Below, in pieces: positions 28,240 through 37,330 of a stretch of 64,000 bases of DNA. The stretch's first letter is position 1. The number at the start of each line of letters is the position of its first letter. Source of the stretch: Petroclostridium xylanilyticum (GTDB taxonomy: Bacteria; Bacillota; Clostridia; SK-Y3); NCBI RefSeq assembly GCF_002252565.1, contig NZ_NPML01000007.1:1-64000 (forward strand), in the 5' to 3' direction. Position numbers and translations under genes: made by a program. The notes under the pieces are model-generated. The model was not told where the DNA came from. It saw only the letters and a program-made list of their open reading frames with translations, and ran no database searches.

Positions 28240-28875
28240 CTAAAGTTTTCTAAAAACACCAATAACTTTTCCAAGTATTGAAACTTCCTTAACAATGATA
28301 GGATCCATAAATTGATTTTCAGGTTGCAATCTAAAATATCCGTTTTCTTTATAGAACCTTTTTACTGTTGCCTCGTCTTCAATTAGTGCTACAACAATAT
28401 CACCATTATTGGCAGTATTTTGTTTTCTTATAATCACTAAATCACCATCTAATATTCCGGCATCAACCATGCTTTCTCCGCTTACACGAAGCATAAACAC
28501 ATCACTGTTCTGGGCTAATTCAACAGGTAAAGGAAAAGTATCTTCAATATTTTCCACGGCTAAAATAGGTTGCCCGGCAGTAACTTTTCCTAATATCGGA
28601 ACCTGAATTAGTTCCCTGGCAGGCATAATATTGCTCAATGAAGGATTTTTACGAGCTTTGTTTTCTATAATTCTCAAAGCTCTGGGTTTAGAAGCATCTT
28701 TATGCAACAAGCCCTTTTTTTCTAATCTTTCCAAATAACCATGTACTGTAGATGTAGATTTCAATCCGACAGCACTGCATATTTCCCTGACAGAAGGGGG
28801 ATATCCTTTTTCCTCAATTTGTTCATTTATAAAATCCAATATCATCTGCTGCTTTTCAGTCAATTTTTTTTGCAT
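28240..28875 (-). CDS. lexA: SOS repressor LexA
   Basis: 211 residues. The winged helix-turn-helix covers residues 1-70 ([26 protein letters not shown]). The self-cleavage site is A100-G101 (KVTAGQP), with serine S135 (SGESM) and lysine K172 (EATVKRF). LexA represses DNA-damage genes and cuts itself when RecA is active. Its own promoter (TTGATA, 17 bases, TATAAT on the minus strand) carries a LexA-like palindrome at 28914-28927, and the divergent yneA-like gene has further boxes, so it probably controls both. Confidence 0.97.
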   Translation of the reverse strand: MQKKLTEKQQMILDFINEQIEEKGYPPSVREICSAVGLKSTSTVHGYLERLEKKGLLHKDASKPRALRIIENKARKNPSLSNIMPARELIQVPILGKVTAGQPILAVENIEDTFPLPVELAQNSDVFMLRVSGESMVDAGILDGDLVIIRKQNTANNGDIVVALIEDEATVKRFYKENGYFRLQPENQFMDPIIVKEVSILGKVIGVFRKL

Positions 28876-28913
28876 AAATCAGGACACCTTTCCCATTAAA
28901 TTTTAATGTCATT

Positions 28914-29021
28914 ATAACATATGTTACACAATATATCAAACGAATGTTCGTAAAAATTTTAAAAATTTATTGACTTAGAACAAATGTTCTGGTACAATTA
29001 ACCACATAGAACATCTGTTCG
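28914..29021. promoter_or_regulatory. Divergent lexA/yneA control region with LexA boxes
   Basis: Three boxes fit GAAC-N4-GTTC: 28937-28950 (one mismatch, CAAAC), 28977-28990 (AGAACAAATGTTCT) and 29008-29021 (AGAACATCTGTTCG). A fourth palindrome at 28914-28927 keeps the core AACATATGTT in the lexA promoter. The plus-strand promoter TTGACT (28970-28975), 17 bases, TACAAT (28993-28998) has one box in its spacer and another just downstream of its -10. Confidence 0.88.
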
Positions 29022-29042
29022 TTTTGGTGGGGAGGAAGAAAT

Positions 29043-29354
29043 ATGAGAACTAAAACGCAGCTCAAGCTGAAGATTATTAATAAAAAGCGCTTTGTAACAT
29101 TTATTACTTCAATTTTAATCCTTTCAGTCATTCTAACTGTTATGTTTTTTGCCCAAACATCCGTTCGAGGTCAAGCTGAAAGTAATTATATTTATGTACA
29201 TATTGCTACTGGAGATACATTATGGGATATAGCATTACGTTATAATCAAAACCATAAGGATATTAGAAATTTTATTAATGAAATCATGCTGGAAAATAAT
29301 ATGGAAACTGCAATGCTCACTCAAGGGCAAATACTTAGAGTTCCTGTTAAATAA
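29043..29354 (+). CDS. yneA: YneA-like LysM cell-division suppressor
   Basis: 103 residues: a basic N-terminus, one membrane segment (~17-37) and a C-terminal LysM domain (YIYVHIATGDTLWDIALRYN). Size, architecture, LexA-controlled divergent position and neighbour match B. subtilis YneA, which delays division during the SOS response from the cell surface. The ribosome binding site GGGGAGG lies 6-12 bases before ATG. Sequence similarity outside LysM cannot be judged by eye. Confidence 0.8.
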   Translation: MRTKTQLKLKIINKKRFVTFITSILILSVILTVMFFAQTSVRGQAESNYIYVHIATGDTLWDIALRYNQNHKDIRNFINEIMLENNMETAMLTQGQILRVPVK

Positions 29355-29446
29355 CTAGTTACTTTTTTATGATTGTATGATATACTAAAAGAAATATATG
29401 GTTAAAATAATACTATTGATGTTATGATTAGAGTTGGAGGAAAGCA

Positions 29447-29623
29447 ATGCCACGTAAGGAATGTATATTAGAAGATAGATTGTGTACCAACTGCGGAGAT
29501 TGTAATATGTGTGATATAGATAGCAGTAAAATTTGTACCAGCTGCGGAAAATGTATTGATGATGATGCGGATTACAGAGCTATCGGAATTGATGACATAT
29601 TAGAATTGGAAGTAAATAAATAG
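29447..29623 (+). CDS. Small cysteine-rich protein, probable Fe-S binding
   Basis: 58 residues (start MPRKECILEDRLCTNCGDC), a gene too short for most callers. Eight cysteines are spaced C6, C13-x2-C16-x2-C19-x2-C22, C30-x2-C33-x2-C36, like a compact two-cluster ferredoxin or a zinc ribbon; the C-terminal 20 residues are acidic. TTGGAGG lies 6 bases before ATG 29447, and the frame ends at TAG 29621. I do not recognise a named family. Its site directly after the SOS genes and before a tyrosine recombinase is noteworthy. Confidence 0.78.
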   Translation: MPRKECILEDRLCTNCGDCNMCDIDSSKICTSCGKCIDDDADYRAIGIDDILELEVNK

Positions 29624-29648
29624 GGAAGGGAAGAGCGACAATGTATCC

Positions 29649-29684
29649 GGAAGGGGAAAGGGAGTTATTATTCCCCTTCCTTTA
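29649..29684. terminator. Terminator between the cysteine-rich gene and the recombinase
   Basis: GGAAGGGGAA (29649-29658) pairs with TTCCCCTTCC (29671-29680), followed by TTTATT. It serves two convergent genes and overlaps the last codons of the recombinase. Confidence 0.7.
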
Positions 29685-30648
29685 TTATGTTTGCCAACGG
29701 ATTTTGGTCTACGGCATTTCGCAATTGTTCATTATCTACATGCGTATAAATTTCGGTGGTGGATAAGTTTTCATGGCCCAAAATTTCCTGTAATGCTCTT
29801 ATGTCAACTCCACCGTGTTTATACATTAGTGTGGCGGCAGTATGACGCAACTTATGAGTTGAATATTTTTCAGGATCCAGCCCGGCTTGTTTTATATACT
29901 TCTTTACAATATATTGAACAGTTTTATTGCTAATTCTTTGTTTTCTCTCACTTAGAAAAAGGGCATTTTTATCTTTAACGCCATTGACAGGACGTACACG
30001 CAAATAGTTATTGATAGCATTAATACAAGCCTTATTAAGGTATATTGTTCTTTCCTTATTGCCTTTGCCAACAACTGTTAAAGTATCATTTTTAATTTTA
30101 TTTAAGTTTATACTTACAAGTTCAGAAAGCCGTAAGCCACAATTTAAAAATAACGTCAGTATCGCGTAATCTCTTTCTTTATATTCACCATTTATTGCAT
30201 ATAGTAATTGTTTACTTTCTTCAAGGTTCAAATATCTGGGCATGCGCTTTTGAATTTTTGGAGATTCTAGTTCTTTAGCAGGATTAATATCTATGAGCTT
30301 TGCTTTTGTATTAAGGTAACTAAAAAATGATTTTATACTGGCAACCTTTCTGGCCCGTGAGTTTGCATTATTGCCACGTTTACGATTAACATAAGCCATA
30401 TATTCGTATAAATCGCTTAAAGTTATTGTTTTAATTAACTCAACATTTATATCATCAATTGGTATTTTTTCAAAATCAGCATCTTTATCAACATAACCTT
30501 TATGTATCTTCATAAATCTGAAAAATGTCCTTAAATCAAAAAAGTATTCTTTTGTTGTATTTTTTGATTTGCCTTTAATTGTTTCCATATAACTTAGATA
30601 GTCTCGAATAACTTGCGGCGCTTCACTAAAATCAATCATAACTTCCAC
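29668..30648 (-). CDS. Tyrosine recombinase (XerC/XerD-like)
   Basis: 326 residues. An N-terminal SAM-like core-binding domain spans ~10-110. The catalytic domain has the first arginine in NCGLRLSELV, HKLRHTAATLMYKHG (HxxR) and a second histidine in LGHENLSTTEIYTHV with the nucleophile tyrosine Y. All residues needed for strand exchange are present. Stand-alone Xer-type enzymes resolve chromosome dimers or act on mobile DNA; being next to lexA without phage genes suggests a chromosomal role. A perfect inverted repeat lies right before it. Confidence 0.9.
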   Translation of the reverse strand: MEVMIDFSEAPQVIRDYLSYMETIKGKSKNTTKEYFFDLRTFFRFMKIHKGYVDKDADFEKIPIDDINVELIKTITLSDLYEYMAYVNRKRGNNANSRARKVASIKSFFSYLNTKAKLIDINPAKELESPKIQKRMPRYLNLEESKQLLYAINGEYKERDYAILTLFLNCGLRLSELVSINLNKIKNDTLTVVGKGNKERTIYLNKACINAINNYLRVRPVNGVKDKNALFLSERKQRISNKTVQYIVKKYIKQAGLDPEKYSTHKLRHTAATLMYKHGGVDIRALQEILGHENLSTTEIYTHVDNEQLRNAVDQNPLANIIKEGE

Positions 30649-30651
30649 TCC

Positions 30652-30683
30652 TGATTATACAAAATTTTTATTTTGTATAATCA
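30652..30683. repeat. Perfect 13-bp inverted repeat upstream of the recombinase
   Basis: TGATTATACAAAA (30652-30664) and TTTTGTATAATCA (30671-30683) are separated by six bases. Both arms contain a TATAAT box reading outward. It abuts the recombinase ribosome binding site, so it could be an operator, a promoter element or a recombination site. Confidence 0.7.
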
Positions 30684-30823
30684 TATCACAAATTTTTACC
30701 AGTGTCCAGACTTTTCTATTTTGATTTCTATTTTAATTCTAATTTGGGAAAAATAATTTGGGTGATGTTTTTATGATAATAAGACTAGGCTATTTTGTTG
30801 CGATCATAAAAGCAATATTGGAG

Positions 30824-30866
30824 ATAAAAAATAATCACCCTGCCTCGCTACTGCGGGTGATTATTT
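30824..30866 (-). terminator. Terminator after tRNA-Glu
   Basis: On the minus strand AAATAATCACCC pairs with GGGTGATTATTT (plus strand 30855-30866 and 30829-30840) and is followed by a T-run. Confidence 0.8.
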
Positions 30867-30886
30867 CATTTAAAAATTTTATATAA

Positions 30887-30962
30887 TGGTGACCCTAAGG
30901 GGATTCGAACCCCTGTTACCGCCGTGAGAGGGCGGCGTCCTAGGCCACTAGACGATAGGGCC
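30887..30962 (-). tRNA. tRNA-Glu (anticodon CTC)
   Basis: The minus strand gives a full cloverleaf. The acceptor GGCCCTA pairs with TAGGGTC, the anticodon stem is CCGCC/GGCGG with loop CTCTCAC, the T-loop is GGTTCGAATCC, and the CCA end is encoded (30887-30889). Anticodon CTC reads GAG (glutamate). Length with CCA is 76 bases. Confidence 0.96.
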
Positions 30963-30986
30963 AAGTTCTAATGTGGTGCAGGTAAT

Positions 30987-31015
30987 ATTATACACCACAT
31001 TTTGTCACTTGTAAA
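30987..31015 (-). promoter_or_regulatory. Promoter of tRNA-Glu
   Basis: On the minus strand TTTACA (31015-31010), a 17-base spacer and TATAAT (30992-30987) lie about 25 bases before the tRNA. An inverted repeat GTGGTG/CACCAC overlaps it. Confidence 0.65.
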
Positions 31016-31025
31016 TACCAAAGTT

Positions 31026-31604
31026 TTATTTTAAATTTCTGCTGCCCGGCTTGATGAAAGGTATCCCTTGCTTACAGAGAGGACAATTTTCAGGTTCATA
31101 GGATTCAACCTCCATAGATATTACTGCCTCAAACCTTGTTCCAAAGTCAATTTTACCTCCGGTCCTGTCTACTACTGCTCCTACTCCTGCAACTTCTCCA
31201 CCGGATTCCTGAACAATTTTTATAACTTCTCTTACCGAGCCCCCTGTAGTCACAACATCTTCTACTACCAGTACTTTTTGTCCTTTTTCAATAGTAAAAC
31301 CTCTTCTAAGGGTCATAATTCCGTTTTCCCTTTCAGCAAATATGTTTTTCACCCCCAGCCAGCGGCTTACTTCATAAGACATCTGAATTGCACCTATCGC
31401 CGGTCCTATTACCACATCAACACCTGCATCTTTGAATTTGTCAGCCAATGCCTTGCATAGCTCTTCACTATACTTGGTATACTGAAATATCTTTGCACAC
31501 TGTAAATATTTATTACTATGACGGCCCGATGTCAAAAGAAAATGTCCCTCTAACAGTACACCTGCTTCTTTTAAAATCTCTAATACTCTTTCCCTTGTAA
31601 TCAT
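31026..31604 (-). CDS. pyrE: Orotate phosphoribosyltransferase
   Basis: 192 residues. The PRPP-binding motif [14 protein letters not shown] (~114-127) is diagnostic, and FAERENG and SGRHSNKY complete the fold. The enzyme joins orotate to PRPP, giving OMP, the substrate of PyrF. It is the last gene of the pyr operon, behind the phosphatase gene. The ribosome binding site GAAGGGGAG is well placed. Lengths and motifs are standard. Confidence 0.96.
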   Translation of the reverse strand: MITRERVLEILKEAGVLLEGHFLLTSGRHSNKYLQCAKIFQYTKYSEELCKALADKFKDAGVDVVIGPAIGAIQMSYEVSRWLGVKNIFAERENGIMTLRRGFTIEKGQKVLVVEDVVTTGGSVREVIKIVQESGGEVAGVGAVVDRTGGKIDFGTRFEAVISMEVESYEPENCPLCKQGIPFIKPGSRNLK

Positions 31605-31640
31605 AAAAATTCTCCCCTTCTATATCTTTTTTATATAACT

Positions 31641-32297
31641 TTATACGTCCTTTTTCCTCCACCAATCCTGTTTGGCAAGGGTGCTCAACTCACCCAAGTG
31701 AGCATTATCTCCCTCAATTACCACCGTGTAATTATCATCTTTAATATTAACAATTGTTATGGATGCATTATCATGCCATTGAATATCTGTAAATTCCTCA
31801 AGCGGCTTGCCGTAAAAATAGCAGAGCAATGCTTTAATAACCGTACCATGGGTAACTACACAGATATCTTTCTTTTTATTATCTTTTATAATCTTTATAA
31901 TTTCTTTTACCACCCTGTTTTGAAATTCGACCATGGATTCTCCGTTTGGCATTTGAAGCAAATAGGGTTTGTTTTCCCAGTGATGGTAAGCTTCCGGCCA
32001 CCTGTGAGGTAAATCGGCCCAGGGTACATCCTCCCATTCACCGCCATTAATTTCTCTTAAACCTTTAACAACACGGATAATCAACCCTTTTTGTTCACTA
32101 ATGTATTTTGCAGTTTGAAAAGCCCTCGAAAGGTCGCTGGAATATAAAACATCTATATGTTCTTTTGATAGTCTTTCAGCTAGCTTTTGTGCCTGCAAAT
32201 GCCCGTTTGGAGTTAAATGAGAATCGGTATGTCCATGAAATCTGCGGATAATATTCCCTTCAGCTTCACCATGTCTAACTAAAATCAAACGTGTCAC
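31641..32297 (-). CDS. Histidine phosphatase family protein
   Basis: 218 residues beginning with GTG; AAGGAGG precedes it. LVRHGEAEGN (residues ~5-14) holds the catalytic histidine, with SDLSRAFQTA, E88-type GEWE and VTHGTVIKALL as the remaining phosphatase signatures. It belongs to the phosphoglycerate mutase-like superfamily; substrate unknown. Insertion between pyrD and pyrE within the operon suggests a link to nucleotide metabolism, but it may be a passenger. Confidence 0.88.
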   Translation of the reverse strand: MTRLILVRHGEAEGNIIRRFHGHTDSHLTPNGHLQAQKLAERLSKEHIDVLYSSDLSRAFQTAKYISEQKGLIIRVVKGLREINGGEWEDVPWADLPHRWPEAYHHWENKPYLLQMPNGESMVEFQNRVVKEIIKIIKDNKKKDICVVTHGTVIKALLCYFYGKPLEEFTDIQWHDNASITIVNIKDDNYTVVIEGDNAHLGELSTLAKQDWWRKKDV

Positions 32298-32310
32298 AAG
32301 GATTACCTCC

Positions 32311-33300
32311 TTAATTCGGTTCCACTTTCCCTATTATTTCCTTTACATCATAAATGTTATTCTTATGGAGATAACTTTCTAATCCTTCCAAAACTTTTAT
32401 ACACGCTAAAGGGTCAACAAAATTTGCAATTCCTACAGCCACTGCAGAAGCACCTGCCAACATAAATTCTACGGCGTCTTCTCCGGTCATTATTCCCCCC
32501 ATTCCGATAATTGGCACTTTTACGACTGATGCCACCTGCCATACCATTCTAACAGCTATAGGCTTTACAGCCGGTCCCGATAAACCACCCACATTATTAG
32601 CCAGGATTGGTTTGCGGGTATTAATATCTATTGCCATGCCTAATAATGTGTTAATTAATGATATCGCGTCTGCTCCTCCGTCCTCTGCAGCCTTTGCAAT
32701 CTCCTTGATATCTGTAACGTTGGGTGAGAGTTTTACAATGAGCGGTTTTTTGCAATATTTTTTTACCTGTTGTGTAATGTTATTCACGGTACCGGCATTT
32801 GTTCCAAAAGCTACTCCACCTTCCTTTACATTTGGACAGGAAATATTCATTTCTATCAAATCTATGTCGCTATCACTTAGAATTTCCGCCATGGTGCAAT
32901 ATTCTTCCACGGTATTGCCGGAAATGTTTGCAATAATTTTTGCAGTAAATTGTCTTAAAAATGGAACTTCGTGTTCTACAAAATATCTTACACCTGGGTT
33001 TTGCAATCCAACGCTATTGAGAATTCCTGCAGGCGTTTCGGCAATCCGCGGCGGTTTATTTCCCTGTCGCGGTGTAAGGGTTAATCCCTTTACACATATT
33101 CCCCCCAGCCGGTTCAGGTCAAAATACTCTCCATATTCCCTGCCAAAGCCAAAAGTTCCCGAGGCAGTGATGACGGGATTATTAAGTTGGATTCCTGCAA
33201 TGTTAATTTTCATATTGAATGAGCGTTGAGATGCACCATCATTTTCACAATTATAACTCCGAGCTCCGAACTCCGAACTCCGAACTTTATAATTACTCAT
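32311..33300 (-). CDS. pyrD: Dihydroorotate dehydrogenase B, catalytic subunit
   Basis: 329 residues from ATG 33300, which GAGGTG (33308-33313) serves and which overlaps the pyrK stop. The ordinary family start would be ATG 33213 (MKINIAGIQ), but it has no ribosome binding site. The extra ~29 N-terminal residues (YKVRSSEFGARS...) are encoded by a CGGAGTT repeat that seems to have inserted between the genes. Motifs ITASGTFGFG, ISCPNVKEGG, VKLSPNVTD and GMGGIMTG are those of the class 1B flavoenzyme, which works with PyrK and NAD to oxidise dihydroorotate. Confidence 0.94.
   Translation of the reverse strand: MSNYKVRSSEFGARSYNCENDGASQRSFNMKINIAGIQLNNPVITASGTFGFGREYGEYFDLNRLGGICVKGLTLTPRQGNKPPRIAETPAGILNSVGLQNPGVRYFVEHEVPFLRQFTAKIIANISGNTVEEYCTMAEILSDSDIDLIEMNISCPNVKEGGVAFGTNAGTVNNITQQVKKYCKKPLIVKLSPNVTDIKEIAKAAEDGGADAISLINTLLGMAIDINTRKPILANNVGGLSGPAVKPIAVRMVWQVASVVKVPIIGMGGIMTGEDAVEFMLAGASAVAVGIANFVDPLACIKVLEGLESYLHKNNIYDVKEIIGKVEPN
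33256..33286 (-). repeat. CCGAACTC tandem repeat inside the pyrD leader codons
   Basis: Four imperfect units of about 8 bases (CCGAGCTC, CGAACTC, CGAACTC, CGAACTTT, with a CC phase) lie in the first codons of pyrD. A related degenerate copy lies at 7785-7818. Confidence 0.5.
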
Positions 33301-34081
33301 CAAACATCACCTCATTCCCCCAGAATACAGGACCATCCTTACAAACATGCTTGTATTCCCAAGCACTATCAGATTTTATCTTGCAAGCGCACACCAGACA
33401 CGCACCAATCCCACATCCCATTCTTTGCTCCAAAGAGATTTGACAGGGAACGGCATATGTTTTACAGATACTGTTAACCATCTTAAGCATTGGTTGTGGT
33501 CCGCAGGCATAAACAATATCAGTCTTGCCCTGTTTTAATTTTTCTTCCATCAATTGCGTTACATATCCTTTATATCCATAGCTTCCGTCATCGGTAGCTA
33601 TTTGCATTTCTGAACATACCTTATTAAAATCTTCTTCAAGAACTACCATGTCTTTATTTCTGAATCCCAAATATGCTGTTATGTTTTGAGCTGAAATTGA
33701 CTTGGCAAGCATTAGAAGCGGAAATACGCCTATTCCTCCTCCAATAAGCAGTGGTTTAGCATATTTAGTTTCTAAAGTATATGAAGTTCCAAGAGGACCT
33801 AAGATATCTATACAATCACCTATCGTTTTGCTTGCCAGTAATTTTGTACCCTCGCCTTTTATCTGAAAAACAAATCGTACTTCATTCTTTTCAACATCAA
33901 CATCACATATACTGATAGGTCTTCTTAAAATTGCATTTAAACCGTTATCACATTTAATATTCAAAAATTGTCCCGGCTTGGCCTGTTGGGCAATCTCTTG
34001 ACTTATTATCCTCATATCAATAATTCCAGGAGCAATTTCTTTTTTATTACTTATTTTGCAAAGATGGTTTTGTTTGAACAT
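33293..34081 (-). CDS. pyrK: Dihydroorotate dehydrogenase electron transfer subunit
   Basis: 262 residues. The FAD-binding RRPISICD motif, the NAD-binding GGGIGVFPLL motif and a C-terminal 2Fe-2S set (CGIGACLVCACK ... HVC) are present, as in PyrK of Firmicutes. It passes electrons from PyrD to NAD+. The end overlaps the pyrD start. Confidence 0.95.
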   Translation of the reverse strand: MFKQNHLCKISNKKEIAPGIIDMRIISQEIAQQAKPGQFLNIKCDNGLNAILRRPISICDVDVEKNEVRFVFQIKGEGTKLLASKTIGDCIDILGPLGTSYTLETKYAKPLLIGGGIGVFPLLMLAKSISAQNITAYLGFRNKDMVVLEEDFNKVCSEMQIATDDGSYGYKGYVTQLMEEKLKQGKTDIVYACGPQPMLKMVNSICKTYAVPCQISLEQRMGCGIGACLVCACKIKSDSAWEYKHVCKDGPVFWGNEVMFDE

Positions 34082-34123
34082 TTTTTCTCCTCTCTACTAT
34101 AAAAATATATATTATTTTTATAT

Positions 34124-37100
34124 TTATATTTTTGTAATGTCTATTACCTCCAGATCCTTTTCTTCTTTATTTAACTTAAGGCTGGCTATAACAGCTTTTG
34201 CAGTGTCTAGGGAAGTCAAGCAGGGGATGGATTGTTCGACAGACTTTCTCCTGATTTTAAAACCGTCTCTTTCCGGCTGCCTTCCTCGCGTAGGAGTATT
34301 AATTACCAGGCTAAATTTTCCTGCCTGTATGAGTTCCAGTATATCCGGCGAGCCTTCACCGATTTTTTTAACAACATTGGCAGCAATATAATTGCTGTTA
34401 AGTTTATGTGCTGTATTTCCTGTCGCATATAATTTAAACCCTAATTTTTCAAAATCCTGTGCTATCGCAATCAGTTCTTGTTTATCCGTATCTCTGACAG
34501 TCATTAATATATTGCCTTTTTTAGGAATCTTAAGTCCTGCACCGATCAAGCCTTTATACAGAGCTTCCGCAAAATTCTCAGAAATTCCCAGGACTTCTCC
34601 CGTCGACTTCATTTCCGGTCCCAGGCTTATGTCTACATCATGCAGTTTTTCAAAGGAGAATACAGGCACCTTAACGGCTACATATTTTCCTTCCGGATGT
34701 AAGCCCGTACCATATCCTAAATCTTTTAATTTTTCACCCAGGACTATCTTTGTCGCCAAATTCACCATTGGTACATTGGTAACCTTGCTGATATAAGGCA
34801 CCGTTCTGCTGGAACGGGGGTTAACCTCTATCACGTATACCTGGCTGTCGTACAAGACAAACTGTATGTTGATGAGCCCTTTAACGTCCAGGGCTTTTGC
34901 CAGCTTACAGGTATAGTCTACAATTATATCTTTATATTTCCGGTCAATGGTTTGGGTTGGGTAAACAGATATACTATCTCCCGAATGTACTCCTGCCCTT
35001 TCCAGGTGTTCCATAATTCCTGGAATGAGGATGTCTTCACCATCACAGATAGCATCTACTTCTATTTCTTTTCCCATCATATATTTATCAATCAATATCG
35101 GGTGCTCCTGTTTTACCCGATTGATAATTTCCATAAACTCAGTGATATCATTTTCATTATAAGCGATTTCCATTCCCTGTCCGCCAAGTACATAGGATGG
35201 CCTTACAAGGACGGGATACCCTAACTGCTGTGCTGCATCCAAAGCTTCTTCCAGTGTAAAGACAGTCCTGCCAGCCGGTCTTGGGATGCCGCACTTCTCC
35301 AGTATTTTATCAAATTTCTCCCTATCTTCGGCAGCATCGATATTTTCAGCCGAGGTTCCTAATATTTTTACACCTAATTCTTTTAATGTTTTGGTCAGCT
35401 TTATAGCTGTTTGGCCTCCGAATTGCACAATGGCACCATACGGCTTCTCAGTTTCGACAACATATTCAATGTCTTCCGGAGTTAAAGGCTCAAAATACAG
35501 ACGGTCGGACGTATCAAAGTCGGTACTAACCGTTTCGGGGTTATTATTGGCTATAATGGTCTCATATCCCGCCTCTTTTAAAGCCCATACCGAATGGACA
35601 GAACAGTAGTCAAACTCTATTCCCTGTCCGATTCTGATAGGTCCCGAACCTATCACCAGAACCTTTTTATTAGCCGATTGTTTTACTTCTGAATGTTCAT
35701 CAAATGTGGAATAATAGTAGGGCGTTACAGCTTCAAATTCTGCAGCACAGGTATCAACCATTTTATACGATGGATGGATGTTATGCGATTTTCTCAAATC
35801 TCTAACCTGTTCTCTGGTGCTGCCGATAAATGAGGCAATTACTGCATCGGTATACCCCATTTTTTTGGCTTTTAGTAATGTCTCTTTATCCAGTTGTTTA
35901 ATGGTTTTAGATTTTAATGTGTTTTCCAACTGTATAAGCTGATTGATTTTTTCCAGGAAAAACAGGTCTATTTTTGTAATGCTATTGATTTCTTTAACGG
36001 TAATTCCACGTCTTAAAGCTTCTGCTATAACAAAAATCCTCTCATCATCAATATTTTTAATCCTCGAATAAATTTCCTGGGTTGATAATTTTTTTAGATG
36101 CGGCAGCTCTATGTTAAATAATCCAAGCTCAAGGGAGCGGATAGCTTTCATCAAGCCGCCCTCAAAGGAAGAGCTTATTGCCATTACTTCTCCTGTCGCC
36201 TTCATCTGTGTGCCTAACGTCCTTTTTGCCTTTACAAATTTATCAAAGGGCCACTTTGGAATTTTTACGACTACATAGTCAAGGGTAGGTTCAAAGCAGG
36301 CATAGGTTTTACCTGTAACCGCATTTTGTATTTCGTCCAAACCATATCCTATTGCAATTTTGGTTGCAACCTTTGCAATCGGATATCCGGTAGCTTTTGA
36401 CGCCAGGGCACTGGAACGGCTTACCCTTGGATTTACTTCGATTACCGCATACTCAAAACTATACGGATTTAAAGCAAACTGGACATTACACCCACCTTCT
36501 ATCCCCAGAGCGGAGATAATATTCAAAGCCGCGCTTCTTAGCATTTGATACTCTTTATCGGTAAGCGTTTGGGACGGCGCTACCACGATACTGTCCCCGG
36601 TATGCACTCCAACCGGGTCAATATTCTCCATATTACATACGGTGATGCAATTTCCTTTGCTGTCCCTCATTACTTCATATTCAATTTCTTTCCAGCCTGC
36701 AATACATTTTTCAATAAGGACCTGATGAACCCTGCTGAGTCTTAAACCATTAGGTGCAATTTCGGACAATTCCTGTTCATTATTTGCAATTCCCCCTCCT
36801 GTGCCGCCCAGGGTATAGGCAGGGCGTACGATAACAGGAAATCCTATCTCCTTAGCAAAAGCAAGAGCATCCTCATAGGTACTTACCACTTTGCTGGCAA
36901 TGACAGGCTCACCAATTCTCTCCATGGTATCTTTAAATTCCTGACGGTCTTCTGCCATCTTAATAGCTTCTACTGCTGTTCCCAGAAGCTTTACGCCTTG
37001 CTGCTGCAAAAAGCCCTCTTCAGCCAATTCCATTGCAAGGTTAAGACCTGTTTGTCCCCCAAGTGTAGGGAGTATACTGTCAGGTTTTTCTTTAATGATG

Positions 37101-37330
37101 ATTTTTTTAATGATCTCAGGAGTTAATGGTTCTATATAAACCTTGTTGGCAATATTCTTGTCTGTCATGATGGTTGCCGGATTGCTGTTGACGAGTATGA
37201 CTTCGATGTTTTCTTCTCTTAGTGCCCGGCAGGCTTGTGTTCCTGCATAATCAAATTCTGCCGCCTGCCCGATGATGATTGGGCCTGACCCGATGACCAA
37301 TACCCTCTTTACATCTTTTCTTAAAGGCAT
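34124..37330 (-). CDS. carB: Carbamoyl-phosphate synthase, large subunit
   Basis: 1068 residues with the expected duplication: two ATP-grasp halves ([19 protein letters not shown] and [19 protein letters not shown]) each preceded by a GSGPI(I/R)IGQ motif, and a C-terminal MGS-like allosteric domain that binds UMP in relatives. It makes carbamoyl phosphate from glutamine-derived ammonia, bicarbonate and two ATP. Starts one base into the carA stop (TAATG). Confidence 0.97.
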   Translation of the reverse strand: MPLRKDVKRVLVIGSGPIIIGQAAEFDYAGTQACRALREENIEVILVNSNPATIMTDKNIANKVYIEPLTPEIIKKIIIKEKPDSILPTLGGQTGLNLAMELAEEGFLQQQGVKLLGTAVEAIKMAEDRQEFKDTMERIGEPVIASKVVSTYEDALAFAKEIGFPVIVRPAYTLGGTGGGIANNEQELSEIAPNGLRLSRVHQVLIEKCIAGWKEIEYEVMRDSKGNCITVCNMENIDPVGVHTGDSIVVAPSQTLTDKEYQMLRSAALNIISALGIEGGCNVQFALNPYSFEYAVIEVNPRVSRSSALASKATGYPIAKVATKIAIGYGLDEIQNAVTGKTYACFEPTLDYVVVKIPKWPFDKFVKAKRTLGTQMKATGEVMAISSSFEGGLMKAIRSLELGLFNIELPHLKKLSTQEIYSRIKNIDDERIFVIAEALRRGITVKEINSITKIDLFFLEKINQLIQLENTLKSKTIKQLDKETLLKAKKMGYTDAVIASFIGSTREQVRDLRKSHNIHPSYKMVDTCAAEFEAVTPYYYSTFDEHSEVKQSANKKVLVIGSGPIRIGQGIEFDYCSVHSVWALKEAGYETIIANNNPETVSTDFDTSDRLYFEPLTPEDIEYVVETEKPYGAIVQFGGQTAIKLTKTLKELGVKILGTSAENIDAAEDREKFDKILEKCGIPRPAGRTVFTLEEALDAAQQLGYPVLVRPSYVLGGQGMEIAYNENDITEFMEIINRVKQEHPILIDKYMMGKEIEVDAICDGEDILIPGIMEHLERAGVHSGDSISVYPTQTIDRKYKDIIVDYTCKLAKALDVKGLINIQFVLYDSQVYVIEVNPRSSRTVPYISKVTNVPMVNLATKIVLGEKLKDLGYGTGLHPEGKYVAVKVPVFSFEKLHDVDISLGPEMKSTGEVLGISENFAEALYKGLIGAGLKIPKKGNILMTVRDTDKQELIAIAQDFEKLGFKLYATGNTAHKLNSNYIAANVVKKIGEGSPDILELIQAGKFSLVINTPTRGRQPERDGFKIRRKSVEQSIPCLTSLDTAKAVIASLKLNKEEKDLEVIDITKI

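Noticed and set aside
28240-30648. Prophage or integrative element bounded by lexA and the recombinase
   Set aside because: No phage, excision or attachment-site genes or direct repeats are seen; lexA and yneA are core genes.
30774-30890. 38-codon frame beginning MIIRLGYFVAII
   Set aside because: It has only a weak GGTGATG site and runs through the tRNA terminator into the tRNA 3' end, so it is probably chance.
32612-33229. 205-codon plus-strand frame opposite pyrD
   Set aside because: Its peptide mirrors the pyrD codons and has no family motif or start signal.
34232-37000. Plus-strand open frames of 60-135 codons opposite carB
   Set aside because: No ribosome binding sites, and carB on the other strand is complete; they are shadow frames.
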